Origin: Acidobacteriota bacterium
Lineage (GTDB): Bacteria > Acidobacteriota > Thermoanaerobaculia > Gp7-AA8
NCBI GenBank assembly: GCA_003223645.1
Contig: QHVT01000003.1
Coordinates: 186,001 to 250,000 of the forward strand
Direction of reading: 5' to 3'
DNA length: 64,000 nt
Shown: positions 1 to 7,684 of the stretch, in pieces
Layout: the number at the start of each line of letters is the position of its first letter
How positions within the stretch are numbered: position 1 is the first letter of the stretch
Position numbers and translations under genes: made by a program
The notes under the pieces: generated by a model
The model's database searches: none
Seen by the model: only the letters and a program-made list of their open reading frames with translations
Told to the model about the DNA's origin: nothing

Positions 1-1479
1 CGAGAGGCGGCCGAAGATTTTCGTCGCCATCGTCTCGTTCCCGCCGAAGCGGAGGCTCGCTTCCATTCCGGTGAGCGCGTCAGGCGAGAGGCTCGCGCGC
101 TCTTCAATCGCCAGGCGCAGCTCGTCGTCCCAATCCAATTCGTCGGGCGCGAACGTGACGAGGCCGGCCTCGATCGCTTCTTCCGCGCTGTAGCTGCCGG
201 CAGGCTGGAAAGCCTGCCCCACACGACCTTCGACGCGCGTCGACCCATTGAGTGTCGCGTACGGGCCGAAGTTCATCGCGCTCAGCGCGATGCGCGGACC
301 GTCCTCGGCGAGAAGCATGTACGAGCGATCCGCCGCGAGCGCGAGCTCGAAGAGCGTGCCTGCGAAACACGAATCGCGATCGATGACCGCGTACATGCTG
401 CGCGACGAGACGTCGAGCCGCGCGAACGCGCGGCGAATGAAGCCGATCACTTCGCGCACGAACCAGTGGTCTTTGTTTTCGTGGAGCACTCGATCCATGC
501 GCAGCACGCCTTCGACGTCGCCGCGCGATTTCAAAACCCAGATCCCGCCTTCGCGCACGTTCGTGCGGAGGTGCAGGATCGCGTCGTCGAGCTCGCGCGC
601 CATCGCCAGCGGCCACCACTGCGCGTCGTCCTTCACGAATTCATCACCGCTCCGCGGACCGTTGACCGTGATCGTGACGACGCGACCGTCGATCGTGACG
701 TCGACCTGGCTGTAGTGAATGCCGCTTTCATCGATCGTCCGCTGCAGCGGCGTCAGCGCGACGCCTTTCGCATCCTTCGGACGATCCGTCTGCGCCGCGA
801 GCGCGAGCGCGCGCTCTTTCACTTTATCGTTGAACAAGCGCGGCGGCACGACGTCGTCAACGAGTCCCCACGCTTTCGCTTTCGCGCCGCCGATTCCTTC
901 CGCGGTCGTGCAGAACACATCCGCGAGATCGCGCCGTACTTTTCTCTTGTCGACGAGCCGCGTCAGTCCGCCCGTTCCCGGCAGCACCGCCAGCAGCGGC
1001 ACCTCGGGGAAGCTGACGGTCGACGACCGGTCGTCGACGAGCACGATCTCGTCGCACGCGAGCGCGAGCTCGTAGCCGCCGCCCGCCGCTGTGCCGTTCA
1101 CCGCCGCGAGAAACTTGAGGCCGGAGTGCTCGCTCGAGTCTTCGAGGCCGTTGCGCGTCTCGTTCGTGAACTTGCAGAAGTTCACCTTCGTCGCGTGCGC
1201 GGCCTTGCCGAGCATGTAGATGTTCGCGCCGGCGCAGAACATCCGCTCCTTGGCGCTCGCGAGCACGACCGCGCCGACTTCCGGGTGTTCGAAGCGGACG
1301 CGGTCGATCGCGTCGCGCAACTCGATATCGACGCCGAGGTCGTAGGAGTTCAGCTTCAGCTTGTAGCCGTCGTCGATGCCGGCGTCTTCGTTGACGTCGA
1401 GCGACAGCGTCGCGACGGGGCCGTCGAATGCGAGCTTCCAGTGCTTGTAGCTCGCCGGGTCACGGTCGAATGTGATCAT
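1..1479 (-). CDS. boxC: Benzoyl-CoA-dihydrodiol lyase BoxC (3' end cut by window edge)
   Basis: BoxC opens the ring of 2,3-epoxy-benzoyl-CoA in the aerobic (box) benzoyl-CoA pathway, giving 3,4-dehydroadipyl-CoA semialdehyde and formate. The reading frame runs open from the ATG at 1479 to the window edge (493 codons; the family is about 550 residues, so roughly 60 are missing). The N-terminus starts MITFDRDPASYKHWKLAF and carries the crotonase-type segment ERMFCAGANIYML. The last residues in the window, ASLRFGGNETMATKIFGRLS, match the C-terminal part of BoxC as I know it. The start codon overlaps the stop of the BoxR-like gene (ATGA), so the two are co-transcribed and probably translationally coupled. 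boxA and boxB would be expected beyond the left edge. A short hairpin repeat at 199-224 is read through in frame as part of GQAFQPAG. Confidence 0.93.
   Translation of the reverse strand, partial: MITFDRDPASYKHWKLAFDGPVATLSLDVNEDAGIDDGYKLKLNSYDLGVDIELRDAIDRVRFEHPEVGAVVLASAKERMFCAGANIYMLGKAAHATKVNFCKFTNETRNGLEDSSEHSGLKFLAAVNGTAAGGGYELALACDEIVLVDDRSSTVSFPEVPLLAVLPGTGGLTRLVDKRKVRRDLADVFCTTAEGIGGAKAKAWGLVDDVVPPRLFNDKVKERALALAAQTDRPKDAKGVALTPLQRTIDESGIHYSQVDVTIDGRVVTITVNGPRSGDEFVKDDAQWWPLAMARELDDAILHLRTNVREGGIWVLKSRGDVEGVLRMDRVLHENKDHWFVREVIGFIRRAFARLDVSSRSMYAVIDRDSCFAGTLFELALAADRSYMLLAEDGPRIALSAMNFGPYATLNGSTRVEGRVGQAFQPAGSYSAEEAIEAGLVTFAPDELDWDDELRLAIEERASLSPDALTGMEASLRFGGNETMATKIFGRLS
199..224. 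repeat. In-frame hairpin repeat inside boxC
   Basis: A perfect 8-bp-arm hairpin (ggcaggct, ggaa loop, agcctgcc) followed by ccacac. The same core recurs at 32603-32660, 50139-50193 and 57212-57288. Here it lies inside boxC and is translated without a stop. This is the smallest, half-element copy of the family. Confidence 0.6.
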
Positions 1480-2309
1480 GCAGACGTCCTCAAGGAAAGC
1501 CTCGGCATTATAATTCCGATCGTTTCTTCAACCGACGTGCCGGTCGTGTCGATCGTCAGATCGGCTCGCTCGTACAGCGGCGTCCGCTCGTCGAGAATCC
1601 GCCGCAGGTCTTCCATTGCCTGGGCGGAACCTGCCATCGGACGCTTGTCGCCCTGCGCCAGGACGCGGCCCATGTGCTCTTCCGGAGTCGTGCGCACCCA
1701 GATGGTGAGGCATTCGCGCAGCAGCAGCTCGTACGTCGCCGACTCCGACACGATCCCGCCGCCGGTGGCGACGACGAATCGCGCGTGTTTCTCGAGCAGC
1801 TCCTGCAGCGCCTGCAATTCATAGCGACGGTAGGCCTGCTGTCCGTACATTTCGATGAGCGCACCGAGCGACGTGCCGGAGAGGCGCTCGATCTCGCGAT
1901 CGAGCTCGAAAAACGAGACTTTCCGGGCTTTTGCCAGCGCCGCGCCGAGTGTGGACTTTCCCGCGCCGCGCAACCCGACGAGCGCGATGCGATTCGCGCG
2001 CGACGCGCTCTTCTTCGCCAGCGTCTCGTACGCCTCGCGCAGTTGCGCGGGAGAGAGCCGCGCGAGAAACTCGACCTCCGGCGACGGCGTTTCTTCGGCG
2101 ACCAGCTTGCTCATCGGAACACCGAGCGCCGACGCGATCTGACGCAGGATCGCAATCGAGACGTTCCCCTTCCCCGACTCGATCTGCGTGACGTACCGCT
2201 CCGAGATCTTCGCGTGATCGGCGAGCAACTTCCGGCTCATCCCGCGCCGCGCGCGCTCGCCGCGCAGACGTTCGCCGAAGGCGCGGAGGAAAGCGTCGCC
2301 TTTCTTCAT
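1476..2309 (-). CDS. boxR: BoxR/BzdR-type regulator (XRE HTH + shikimate-kinase fold)
   Basis: Predicted benzoyl-CoA-responsive repressor of the box genes. Residues about 12-66 form an XRE helix-turn-helix (SRKLLADHAKISERYVTQIE). Residues about 105-275 form a shikimate-kinase-like domain with Walker A GLRGAGKST at 112-120 and a TGGGIV motif near 169. This architecture is diagnostic of BzdR/BoxR, where the kinase fold binds benzoyl-CoA instead of phosphorylating shikimate (established for Azoarcus). At 277 residues it is close to the family length of about 300. It lies directly upstream of boxC with a 4-bp overlap, which supports control of benzoate catabolism. No Shine-Dalgarno sequence precedes the ATG; a TATAAT lies 8 nt upstream, so the mRNA may be leaderless. 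Confidence 0.88.
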   Translation of the reverse strand: MKKGDAFLRAFGERLRGERARRGMSRKLLADHAKISERYVTQIESGKGNVSIAILRQIASALGVPMSKLVAEETPSPEVEFLARLSPAQLREAYETLAKKSASRANRIALVGLRGAGKSTLGAALAKARKVSFFELDREIERLSGTSLGALIEMYGQQAYRRYELQALQELLEKHARFVVATGGGIVSESATYELLLRECLTIWVRTTPEEHMGRVLAQGDKRPMAGSAQAMEDLRRILDERTPLYERADLTIDTTGTSVEETIGIIMPRLSLRTSA

Positions 2310-2317
2310 GAGGAGGA

Positions 2318-2323
2318 ATTATA
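2318..2323 (-). promoter_or_regulatory. Candidate -10 box of boxR-boxC
   Basis: On the minus strand the hexamer TATAAT ends 8 nt before the boxR ATG. Transcription would then begin at or within a few bases of the start codon, which fits the missing Shine-Dalgarno sequence. No convincing -35 hexamer is visible at 16-18 bp, so an activator or an extended element would be needed. Single-site evidence only. Confidence 0.35.
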
Positions 2324-2397
2324 GTTCTAGCGAGCCTCCTGGCCTCCAAGTCGGCATTTCTCACAGCATCTGAAAAGGCGTGGAGCAAAGTGTCAAA

Positions 2398-2483
2398 CGT
2401 CATCCTGAGCCGGCGAAGCGCGGCGAAGGATCTCAAGTTACGTAGATTGAGATCTTTCGCCGTCTACGCGGCTCAAGATGACG
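2398..2483. repeat. Long palindromic repeat (CATCCTGAG family)
   Basis: An 86-bp imperfect palindrome in the gap between boxR and the hydroxylase gene (2310-2585). It begins cgtcatcctgagccg and ends cggctcaagatgacg, with inner arms gcgaaggatctcaa and ttgagatctttcgc. A left-end fragment of the same family appears at 28449-28462. Its outer bases resemble the GTCATCCCGAGCG elements at 10486, 15730 and 23361. No protein is encoded; a long RNA hairpin would form if transcribed. Confidence 0.75.
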
Positions 2484-2520
2484 ATAAGGTGTGAGAGATG
2501 CAGACTAGGAAGACTTCTCT

Positions 2521-2560
2521 AGGAGGCCAGGAGGCCAGGAGGCCAGGAGGCCAGGAGGCT
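2521..2560. repeat. Five 8-bp tandem repeats (aggaggcc)
   Basis: Four exact aggaggcc copies and one aggaggct in tandem. The complementary motif gcctcctggcctcc lies at 2333-2346, so the pair can close a large stem around the 2398-2483 palindrome. The same pattern recurs at 20528-20588. Confidence 0.7.
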
Positions 2561-2585
2561 AGGATGCTGGGTCGGGCGGGCGGCC

Positions 2586-3344
2586 CTACACGCCGGCCAT
2601 CAACCGCGGAATCCGTCGCGCGTCGATGATTTCGCCGAGGCCGAGCTCGTAATCGGCGGGGACCGTCGACGGATCGACATACGTGCCGAAGAGGATGTCC
2701 CAGAGGCGGAATGCGCCGGCGAGATTTTTTCCGCGGTGCAGCGTCGCCGCGTGATGGATGCGGTGATAGTCCGGCGTCACGAGCAGCCAGTTGAGCGGGC
2801 CGAAGCTGAGGCGGCAGTTCGTGTGCTCGACGAATTGCACGAATGCGCCGATCGAATAGCCGATGCCGGCTTCGGCGGGGCTGAGCTGGAACAGCGTGAT
2901 CGGGATCAGCACCTGCGGGATGTTGTTGAGCAGTGAGTGGAAAAAGCTCGTGCGGAACCCCGCGAACCAGTACATCTCCGTGATCGAGTGGTGCCACGCG
3001 TGCGTGCGCCACATCGTGACGAACGTGTGCTGCGAACGATGGATCCAGTAGATCGTGAAGTCGGTCATGACGATCGCCAGCAGAATGCGCAGCGCGCTCG
3101 GCAGATCCTGCAGGTAGTTGACGATCGGACGGATCGAGACCGGCGTGATGTCGCCCGCCGCGTGAATGATCGAGCGCGTGACGATGCGTTGCACGAGCAG
3201 CGCGAACGCGAACGAGAGCAGATCGATCTTCAGCTCTTTCAGCCGATTCACCGGCCACGCGGGACGCACACGTTCTCCGATGCTGAACAGAAGGACCAGC
3301 ACGAAAAACGAGATGATCTGATAGTCGTCCGCGTGGAGTCGCAT
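2586..3344 (-). CDS. Fatty acid hydroxylase / sterol desaturase family membrane protein
   Basis: An integral-membrane di-iron oxygenase that would hydroxylate or desaturate a lipid; the substrate is unknown. The three histidine clusters of the family are visible: HRSQH (102-106), HAWHH (115-119) and HRIHH (194-198), set between hydrophobic segments near 10-24, 41-60, 84-100 and 140-155. Its 252 residues are normal for the family. I chose the ATG at 3344; a TTG five codons upstream (3359) is possible but would crowd the divergent mscL promoter. It is transcribed away from mscL. A lipid-modifying role fits the surrounding acyl-CoA genes, but no pathway link can be shown. Confidence 0.85.
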   Translation of the reverse strand: MRLHADDYQIISFFVLVLLFSIGERVRPAWPVNRLKELKIDLLSFAFALLVQRIVTRSIIHAAGDITPVSIRPIVNYLQDLPSALRILLAIVMTDFTIYWIHRSQHTFVTMWRTHAWHHSITEMYWFAGFRTSFFHSLLNNIPQVLIPITLFQLSPAEAGIGYSIGAFVQFVEHTNCRLSFGPLNWLLVTPDYHRIHHAATLHRGKNLAGAFRLWDILFGTYVDPSTVPADYELGLGEIIDARRIPRLMAGV

Positions 3345-3393
3345 GGGCGTGTTTCCCAATTCTACCGCGACGTTCAGTTACGATACGGACACG

Positions 3394-3804
3394 ATGATTG
3401 CAGAGTTTCGGACGTTCCTCACCAAAACCAATGCGCTAGCCCTCGCCGTCGGCGTGATTATCGGCGCGGCGGTCGGCAATATCGTCTCCGCGCTTGCGGC
3501 CGACGTGCTGATGCCGATCATCGGTCTCGCGCTTCCCGGCGGCAACTGGCGCGAGGCGAAGATCGTGCTGTCGCACTCGAACGACGCCACCGGCAAGATC
3601 GTCGAGAACGCGATCCAGTACGGTCACTTCATCGGCACGATGATCGACTTCCTGATCGTCTCGGCGGTCCTGTTCCTCATCATCCGCACGCTGGTGAAGC
3701 CGCCGAAGGCGGAAGCGCCGGAGCCGATGAAGCAGTGTCCGCAGTGCCTGGAGATGATTCCGTCGGCAGCGAAAAAGTGCCGAGCCTGCACGTCGGTCGT
3801 CTAA
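3394..3804 (+). CDS. mscL: Large-conductance mechanosensitive channel MscL with C-terminal zinc ribbon
   Basis: Forms a pentameric inner-membrane channel that opens under hypo-osmotic stress. The N-terminus MIAEFRTFLTKTNALALAVG and the first transmembrane helix with the GAAVGNIV packing motif are typical, and a second helix (FLIVSAVLFLIIRTLV) follows the periplasmic loop. The 136-residue protein ends in CPQCLEMIPSAAKKCRACTS, two CxxC pairs that should bind zinc in the cytoplasm. Such tails occur in some bacterial MscL proteins but not in E. coli. I chose the ATG at 3394 because the 17 upstream in-frame codons (from 3343) do not resemble MscL. It stands alone and converges on the aldolase gene across a strong hairpin. 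Confidence 0.93.
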   Translation: MIAEFRTFLTKTNALALAVGVIIGAAVGNIVSALAADVLMPIIGLALPGGNWREAKIVLSHSNDATGKIVENAIQYGHFIGTMIDFLIVSAVLFLIIRTLVKPPKAEAPEPMKQCPQCLEMIPSAAKKCRACTSVV

Positions 3805-3808
3805 TACG

Positions 3809-3875
3809 GTTGCGCAGTTACGCGGTCGCGCGGTTACGCGGGCCGCACAACGGCGTGACCGCGTGACTGCGCAAC
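3809..3875. terminator. Palindrome between convergent mscL and aldolase genes
   Basis: Two 19-base arms (3809-3827 and 3857-3875; gttgcgcagttacgcggtc) pair with one mismatch around an inner ttacgcg repeat. Because it fills the whole convergent gap it could act as a bidirectional terminator, although there is no long T-run after either arm. It also belongs to the broader set of long palindromes in this genome. Confidence 0.5.
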
Positions 3876-3879
3876 TCGT

Positions 3880-4614
3880 CTAGCTTTTGTACCCCGGATC
3901 GCTGCGCTCGAGCTTGCGGAGCAGTGCCGGCCATGCGAGCGCGCCGCCCGCGCCGCGCGTCACCTGCTTCGCCTGCGCGGTCGCGCCGGCGATGATGCGC
4001 GGATCGACGTTGATCAGTTTCGAGCCGCCGGCCTGCGCGCGAATCTGAATCTTGCACGTGGCCTGGAAGAGGTACATGAACAGGAAGGCGTCGGGGATGT
4101 TGTCGGCGACGGTGAGGAGGCCGTGATTGCGGAGCATCAGGAAATTCTTGTCGCCGAGGTCGCGCACGAGACGCGGACGCTCCTCTTCGTTCAACGCGAC
4201 GCCTTCGTACCCGTGATACGCGAGCGACGCGAGGACGAAGATCGACTGCTGTGAGATCGGCAGCACACCTTCCGGCTGCGCCGAAACCGCGATTCCGTCG
4301 AGGCTGTGGATGTGCAGCACGCACTTCGCGTCCTCGCGCGCGGCGTGAATCGCGCTGTGAATGGTGAATCCCGCCGGATTCACTTCGTACGGACTCTCGT
4401 CGACTTTGTGTCCGTCGAGATCGATCTTCACGAGACTCGACGCCGTGATCTCCTCGAACAGCATCCCGTACGGATTAATGAGGAAGTGATGCTCGGGCCC
4501 GGGAACGCGCGCGGAAATGTGCGTGAAGATGAGATCGTCCCACCCGAACAGCGCGACGAGGCGATAACAGGCGGCGAGGTCGACGCGCAGTTGCTGTTCG
4601 GAGGGTTCAGCCAT
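3880..4614 (-). CDS. Class II aldolase/adducin family protein
   Basis: A 244-residue zinc-dependent class II aldolase-fold protein. Family features include FTHISARVPGPEHHFLINP near residues 29-47, the metal-binding HIHS near 100 and RNHGLL near 160. Fuculose-phosphate aldolase relatives cleave sugar phosphates, whereas many longer adducin-like members have unknown substrates, and this one is closer to the latter. It is preceded by a 56-bp palindrome and then the acyl-CoA dehydrogenase gene on the same strand, so read-through co-transcription from the 6226 promoter is possible. The exact reaction cannot be read from sequence. Confidence 0.85.
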   Translation of the reverse strand: MAEPSEQQLRVDLAACYRLVALFGWDDLIFTHISARVPGPEHHFLINPYGMLFEEITASSLVKIDLDGHKVDESPYEVNPAGFTIHSAIHAAREDAKCVLHIHSLDGIAVSAQPEGVLPISQQSIFVLASLAYHGYEGVALNEEERPRLVRDLGDKNFLMLRNHGLLTVADNIPDAFLFMYLFQATCKIQIRAQAGGSKLINVDPRIIAGATAQAKQVTRGAGGALAWPALLRKLERSDPGYKS

Positions 4615-4630
4615 GCGCGAAGACTACCAG

Positions 4631-4686
4631 AGGAGAGCGGGCGTCCCGCCCGCCCACCGGGGGGTGGCCGGGACGGCCGCTCTCCT
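4631..4686. repeat. Palindromic repeat between aldolase and acyl-CoA dehydrogenase genes
   Basis: A 56-bp imperfect palindrome starting aggagagcgggcgtcccg and ending ggacggccgctctcct. It overlaps the last two bases of the dehydrogenase stop codon. It resembles the 8057-8126 element in carrying gcggc-rich inner stems. It lies between two same-strand genes and could attenuate or process their shared transcript. Confidence 0.65.
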
Positions 4687-6226
4687 ATAGACAATATTTT
4701 CCTGCGCCAATCACCGCGTCCGCGATGCGCCGGCGCGCGGCGACGGTATCGAACCGCGGCCGAGGCGTCGCGTCGATGCCCAGCTGCCGCGCGGAGTGAT
4801 CGAAACGCGCGAGTGCATCCTCGGCATACACGGCCACTGCATCTTTCTGCAGCGAACCGCCGCGCTTTTCTGCGCGCAGCGTCGCGCTTTCGATCGCGTA
4901 GATCTCGATGGCCATATCGGCGATGTGGCCGAGGATTTCCTGCTGCTCCATGTCCTCGACCTTGTCCAACACCCTCAATGTGAGGTTCTTCTCGTGCGCG
5001 AGCAGGCCATTCGCAACGCCGTTCCGCTGCGCTTTGCGCAGACGCGTGGGGATGATCAGGCGATTGATTTCGTTCGTCCCCTCGTACAGCCGCGTGATAC
5101 GCGCGTCGCGGAACGCGCGCTCGGCCGGATACTCCTTCGAATAGCCGTAGCCGCCGTACACCTGTACTGCCTCGTCGACGACGTACGCGAGCGACTCGCT
5201 CGTCCACACCTTGTTGATGCTGCACTCGACCGCGAACGACTCGATCGTCTTCAGCACGTCGCCGCCCGCTTCGATCGCGCGATCCGTGTCGCCGAGCGTG
5301 CGGTACGCCATCGAGTCGCCGACGTAGCAGCGGATCGCCATCTCCGCGAGCTTCTGCCGAATCATTCCGAATGTTGCGATCGCGCGTCCGAACTGCTGCC
5401 GCTGCTTCCCATACTCGGTCGCGCGGTTCAGCGCGTTCTTCGCGCTCCCCATGTTGCGCGTGCCGAGTTTCAACCGTCCGATGTTGAGAACGTTGAACGC
5501 GACTTTGTGCCCTTCGCCGATCGTGCCGAGGACATTGTCGACCGGCACGCGCACGTTCTCGAGAATGAGCGCCGTCGTCGACGAGCCGTCGAGTCCGAGC
5601 TTCGGCTCTTCGCGTCCGCTGACGACGCCCATCTCGCGCTCGACGAGAAACGCCGTGAATTTCTCGCCGTCGACTTTCGCGAAGATCGTGAAGAGATCGG
5701 CGAAGCCGCCGTTCGTGATCCACATCTTCTGCCCGTTGAGCACGTAGTGATCGCCGTCGCGCGTCGCGCGCGTCCGCGCCGCGAGCGCGTCCGATCCTGA
5801 TCCCGGTTCGGTCAGGCAAAACGCCGCGACCATTTCTCCCGACGCGAGCCGCGGCAGATATTTTTCTTTCTGCGCGGGCGTGCCGAAGTAGACGAGCGGC
5901 AGCGTCCCGATCGTCGTGTGCGCGCCGAGGGAGCCTGCGAACGACGGGAAGATGCCGATCTTCTCGCCGACGAACGCGGAGCTCACTTTGTCCAATCCGA
6001 GTCCGCCGTACTCCTCGGGGATGTCGACGCGCAGCAGATCGAGATCGCCCGCCTTCAACAGCAGCTCGCGCGTGACGCTCCAATCCTTCGAATAGATCTC
6101 GTCCGCGCGCGGCAACACCTTCGTACGCATGAAGTCTTCGGTGATGGAACCGAACATCTGCTGGGCGGACGAAAGATCCTCACGCGTGAAGATCTCTTCG
6201 GCCCGGTAGTCTCTCGCTAGAAACAT
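4685..6226 (-). CDS. Acyl-CoA dehydrogenase with long C-terminal extension
   Basis: A flavin enzyme making trans-2-enoyl-CoA and passing electrons to ETF. The FAD/substrate signature FCLTEPGSGSDA, the WITNGG segment and the catalytic-loop motif YEGTNEINR are all present. At 513 residues it is longer than the usual 380; the extra C-terminal helical domain recalls the ACAD9/very-long-chain type. It is divergent from the TetR gene, and the 20-bp palindrome at 6261-6280 lies 35 nt from its ATG, so it is almost certainly controlled by that regulator. ETF genes on the other side supply the electron acceptor. Confidence 0.92.
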   Translation of the reverse strand: MFLARDYRAEEIFTREDLSSAQQMFGSITEDFMRTKVLPRADEIYSKDWSVTRELLLKAGDLDLLRVDIPEEYGGLGLDKVSSAFVGEKIGIFPSFAGSLGAHTTIGTLPLVYFGTPAQKEKYLPRLASGEMVAAFCLTEPGSGSDALAARTRATRDGDHYVLNGQKMWITNGGFADLFTIFAKVDGEKFTAFLVEREMGVVSGREEPKLGLDGSSTTALILENVRVPVDNVLGTIGEGHKVAFNVLNIGRLKLGTRNMGSAKNALNRATEYGKQRQQFGRAIATFGMIRQKLAEMAIRCYVGDSMAYRTLGDTDRAIEAGGDVLKTIESFAVECSINKVWTSESLAYVVDEAVQVYGGYGYSKEYPAERAFRDARITRLYEGTNEINRLIIPTRLRKAQRNGVANGLLAHEKNLTLRVLDKVEDMEQQEILGHIADMAIEIYAIESATLRAEKRGGSLQKDAVAVYAEDALARFDHSARQLGIDATPRPRFDTVAARRRIADAVIGAGKYCL

Positions 6227-6260
6227 TTCTGCTTTCTGCTTTCTGCCTTTTGCTCTATGC

Positions 6261-6280
6261 TACCTACCGTTCGGTAGGTA
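6261..6280. promoter_or_regulatory. Palindromic TetR operator in divergent intergenic region
   Basis: tacctaccgttcggtaggta is a perfect inverted repeat apart from its TT centre (arms 6261-6269 and 6272-6280). It sits between the divergent acyl-CoA dehydrogenase (-) and the TetR/etf operon (+), one base before the GTG candidate start of the TetR gene. Spaced palindromes of this size are usual operators for TetR repressors of fatty-acid genes (FadR/PsrA/KstR type). A pyrimidine-rich repeat (ttctgctttctgc) fills 6227-6250. Confidence 0.75.
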
Positions 6281-6281
6281 A

Positions 6282-6881
6282 GTGAAGAGTTCCATTCAGC
6301 GTTCATCAATGGACGGCCGCGCGGTCGAGGTTTATCGGACCGCGGCGCGGATCATCCTGCAGAAGGGCTATGACGCCACCTCGGTGAGCGACATTGCCGA
6401 CGCTCTCGGCATCACCAAGGCCGGCCTGTACCACTACATCAAAGGAAAGACCGAGCTGCTGTACGAGATCATGAAGTACGGTCTCGAAGAGCTGGAGCGG
6501 GAAGTGCTCGTGCCGGCGCGCGAGATCGCCGATCCGGAACAGCGGCTCCGCTTCGTCGTCACCACGCACGCGCGCATCGTCACGCGCGGCGACGGCGTCG
6601 TCACGATTCTCGTCGACGAAGCGCGCGCGCTCACGCCCGCGCAAAACCGCAACGTCATGCGCATGAAGCGGAAGTACATCGACTGCCTGCGCGACACGCT
6701 CGACGAGCTGAAAAAGCTACGCAAGCTGCGCGGCGTCGACACCACCGTCGCCGCGTTCTCGATCACCGGCGCGATCAACTGGCTCTCGCGCTGGTATCGC
6801 CCCGGCGGCGAGCTGAGCGCCGAGGAAATCGCGTGGCAGATCGCGGACATCGCGCTGAACGGAGTGCTGCGGCCGTCATGA
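6282..6881 (+). CDS. TetR family transcriptional regulator
   Basis: A 199-residue TetR protein, probably sensing an acyl-CoA. The N-terminal helix-turn-helix contains SVSDIADALG followed by ITKAGLYHYIKGK; the C-terminal all-helical part is the ligand and dimer domain, similar in layout to KstR2/FadR-type regulators. Two starts are possible: GTG at 6282 or ATG at 6309 (MDGRAVEVYRTAARI); neither has a clear Shine-Dalgarno sequence, and the second gives a more usual N-terminal length. The stop overlaps etfB by 4 bp, making it the first gene of the etf-EMO-acyl-CoA dehydrogenase operon. A symmetric operator abuts the gene, implying autoregulation. Confidence 0.9.
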   Translation: MKSSIQRSSMDGRAVEVYRTAARIILQKGYDATSVSDIADALGITKAGLYHYIKGKTELLYEIMKYGLEELEREVLVPAREIADPEQRLRFVVTTHARIVTRGDGVVTILVDEARALTPAQNRNVMRMKRKYIDCLRDTLDELKKLRKLRGVDTTVAAFSITGAINWLSRWYRPGGELSAEEIAWQIADIALNGVLRPS

Positions 6882-7684
6882 ACATCGTCGTCTGCATGAA
6901 ACAGATCCTCGATCCGGAAGTGCCGGCGCGCGACTTTCGAATCGATGCGGCGCGTCGCGAAGCGGAGCGCGGGTCGGCGAGCCTCGTCACGAATATTTTC
7001 TGCGAGAACGCACTCGAGACCGCGCTGCAGTCCGGCGGCAACATTACCGCGCTGACCTACGGACCGGAGAGCGCGGAAGACACGCTGCGCAAGGCTCTGG
7101 CGATGAAAGCGAATGCCGCGGCGCACGTCGCCGGCGAAGGCGGACATCCGCTGCACGTCGCGCAAGTCCTCGCGGCCGCGATTCGCAAGCTCGGCCCGTT
7201 CGATTTGATTCTGACCGGACGCGAGTCCGGCGATTGGGGCGCGGGACAGACCGGCGCATTGCTCGCGGAAGAGTTGGGACTGCCGTGCGTGTCGTTCGCA
7301 GACAAGATCGAGGTGATGAACGATGGCGGATGGCAGATGGCAGATGGCAAAGCCTCCGATTCGTCCGCCATCCGCCATCCGCCATCTGCCATCCGGGTCC
7401 GCCGTCAGACCGACGCCGGCTTCGAGACCGTCGAGGCGCAGCCGCCGCTCGTCGTGACGATCACGAACGCGGAGCACAACGTTCCGCGCATCCCGAAGGT
7501 GCGCGACGTGATGATGGCGCACAAACAGCCGCTGACACGTTTCACCGTCGACGAGCTCGGAGTCGCGCCGGCTGATTATTACGAAATCGTAGAACTGGCG
7601 ATTCCGCAGAAAGAGACGCGCTGCGAGCTCCTCGACGTCGACGGCCTCGCGCAACGCATCGCGGAGATCACGGCGGCGCTATGA
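6878..7684 (+). CDS. etfB: Electron transfer flavoprotein subunit beta
   Basis: EtfB pairs with EtfA, binds AMP (or FAD in bifurcating types) and accepts electrons from acyl-CoA dehydrogenases. The sequence starts MNIVVCMKQILDPEVPARDF and has the TGRESGDWGAGQTGALLAEE signature. The ATG overlaps the TetR stop (ATGA) and the stop overlaps the etfA start (ATGA). Of 268 residues, about 25 (near 149-173, DGGWQMADGKASDSS and the following AIRHPPSAIR) come from the palindromic repeat at 7322-7394, which sits in frame between the conserved FADKIEV segment and the RRQTDAGFETVEAQPP strand. The gene is otherwise intact. Confidence 0.94.
   Translation: MNIVVCMKQILDPEVPARDFRIDAARREAERGSASLVTNIFCENALETALQSGGNITALTYGPESAEDTLRKALAMKANAAAHVAGEGGHPLHVAQVLAAAIRKLGPFDLILTGRESGDWGAGQTGALLAEELGLPCVSFADKIEVMNDGGWQMADGKASDSSAIRHPPSAIRVRRQTDAGFETVEAQPPLVVTITNAEHNVPRIPKVRDVMMAHKQPLTRFTVDELGVAPADYYEIVELAIPQKETRCELLDVDGLAQRIAEITAAL
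7322..7394. repeat. GATGGC palindrome inserted in frame in etfB
   Basis: The left arm is a run of gatggc/agatggc/ggatggc units and the right arm is the complementary gccatc/tgccatc/cgccatc run, around a 20-nt loop. The near-identical intergenic copy at 27286-27356 proves it is a repeat family. Within etfB it adds about 25 codons and no stop. Confidence 0.8.

Noticed and set aside
505-1824. Long plus-strand open frame opposite boxC and boxR
   Set aside because: Antisense shadow of real minus-strand genes, arginine-rich and without motifs; the same holds for the very long antisense frames at 14035-16572, 38505-41957 and 51399-54443.
1476-2309. Shikimate kinase (aroK)
   Set aside because: The kinase-like domain follows an XRE HTH and the gene overlaps boxC, which is the BzdR/BoxR arrangement.
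3343-3393. Upstream start for mscL
   Set aside because: The extra 17 residues do not match MscL and would overlap the divergent hydroxylase start.
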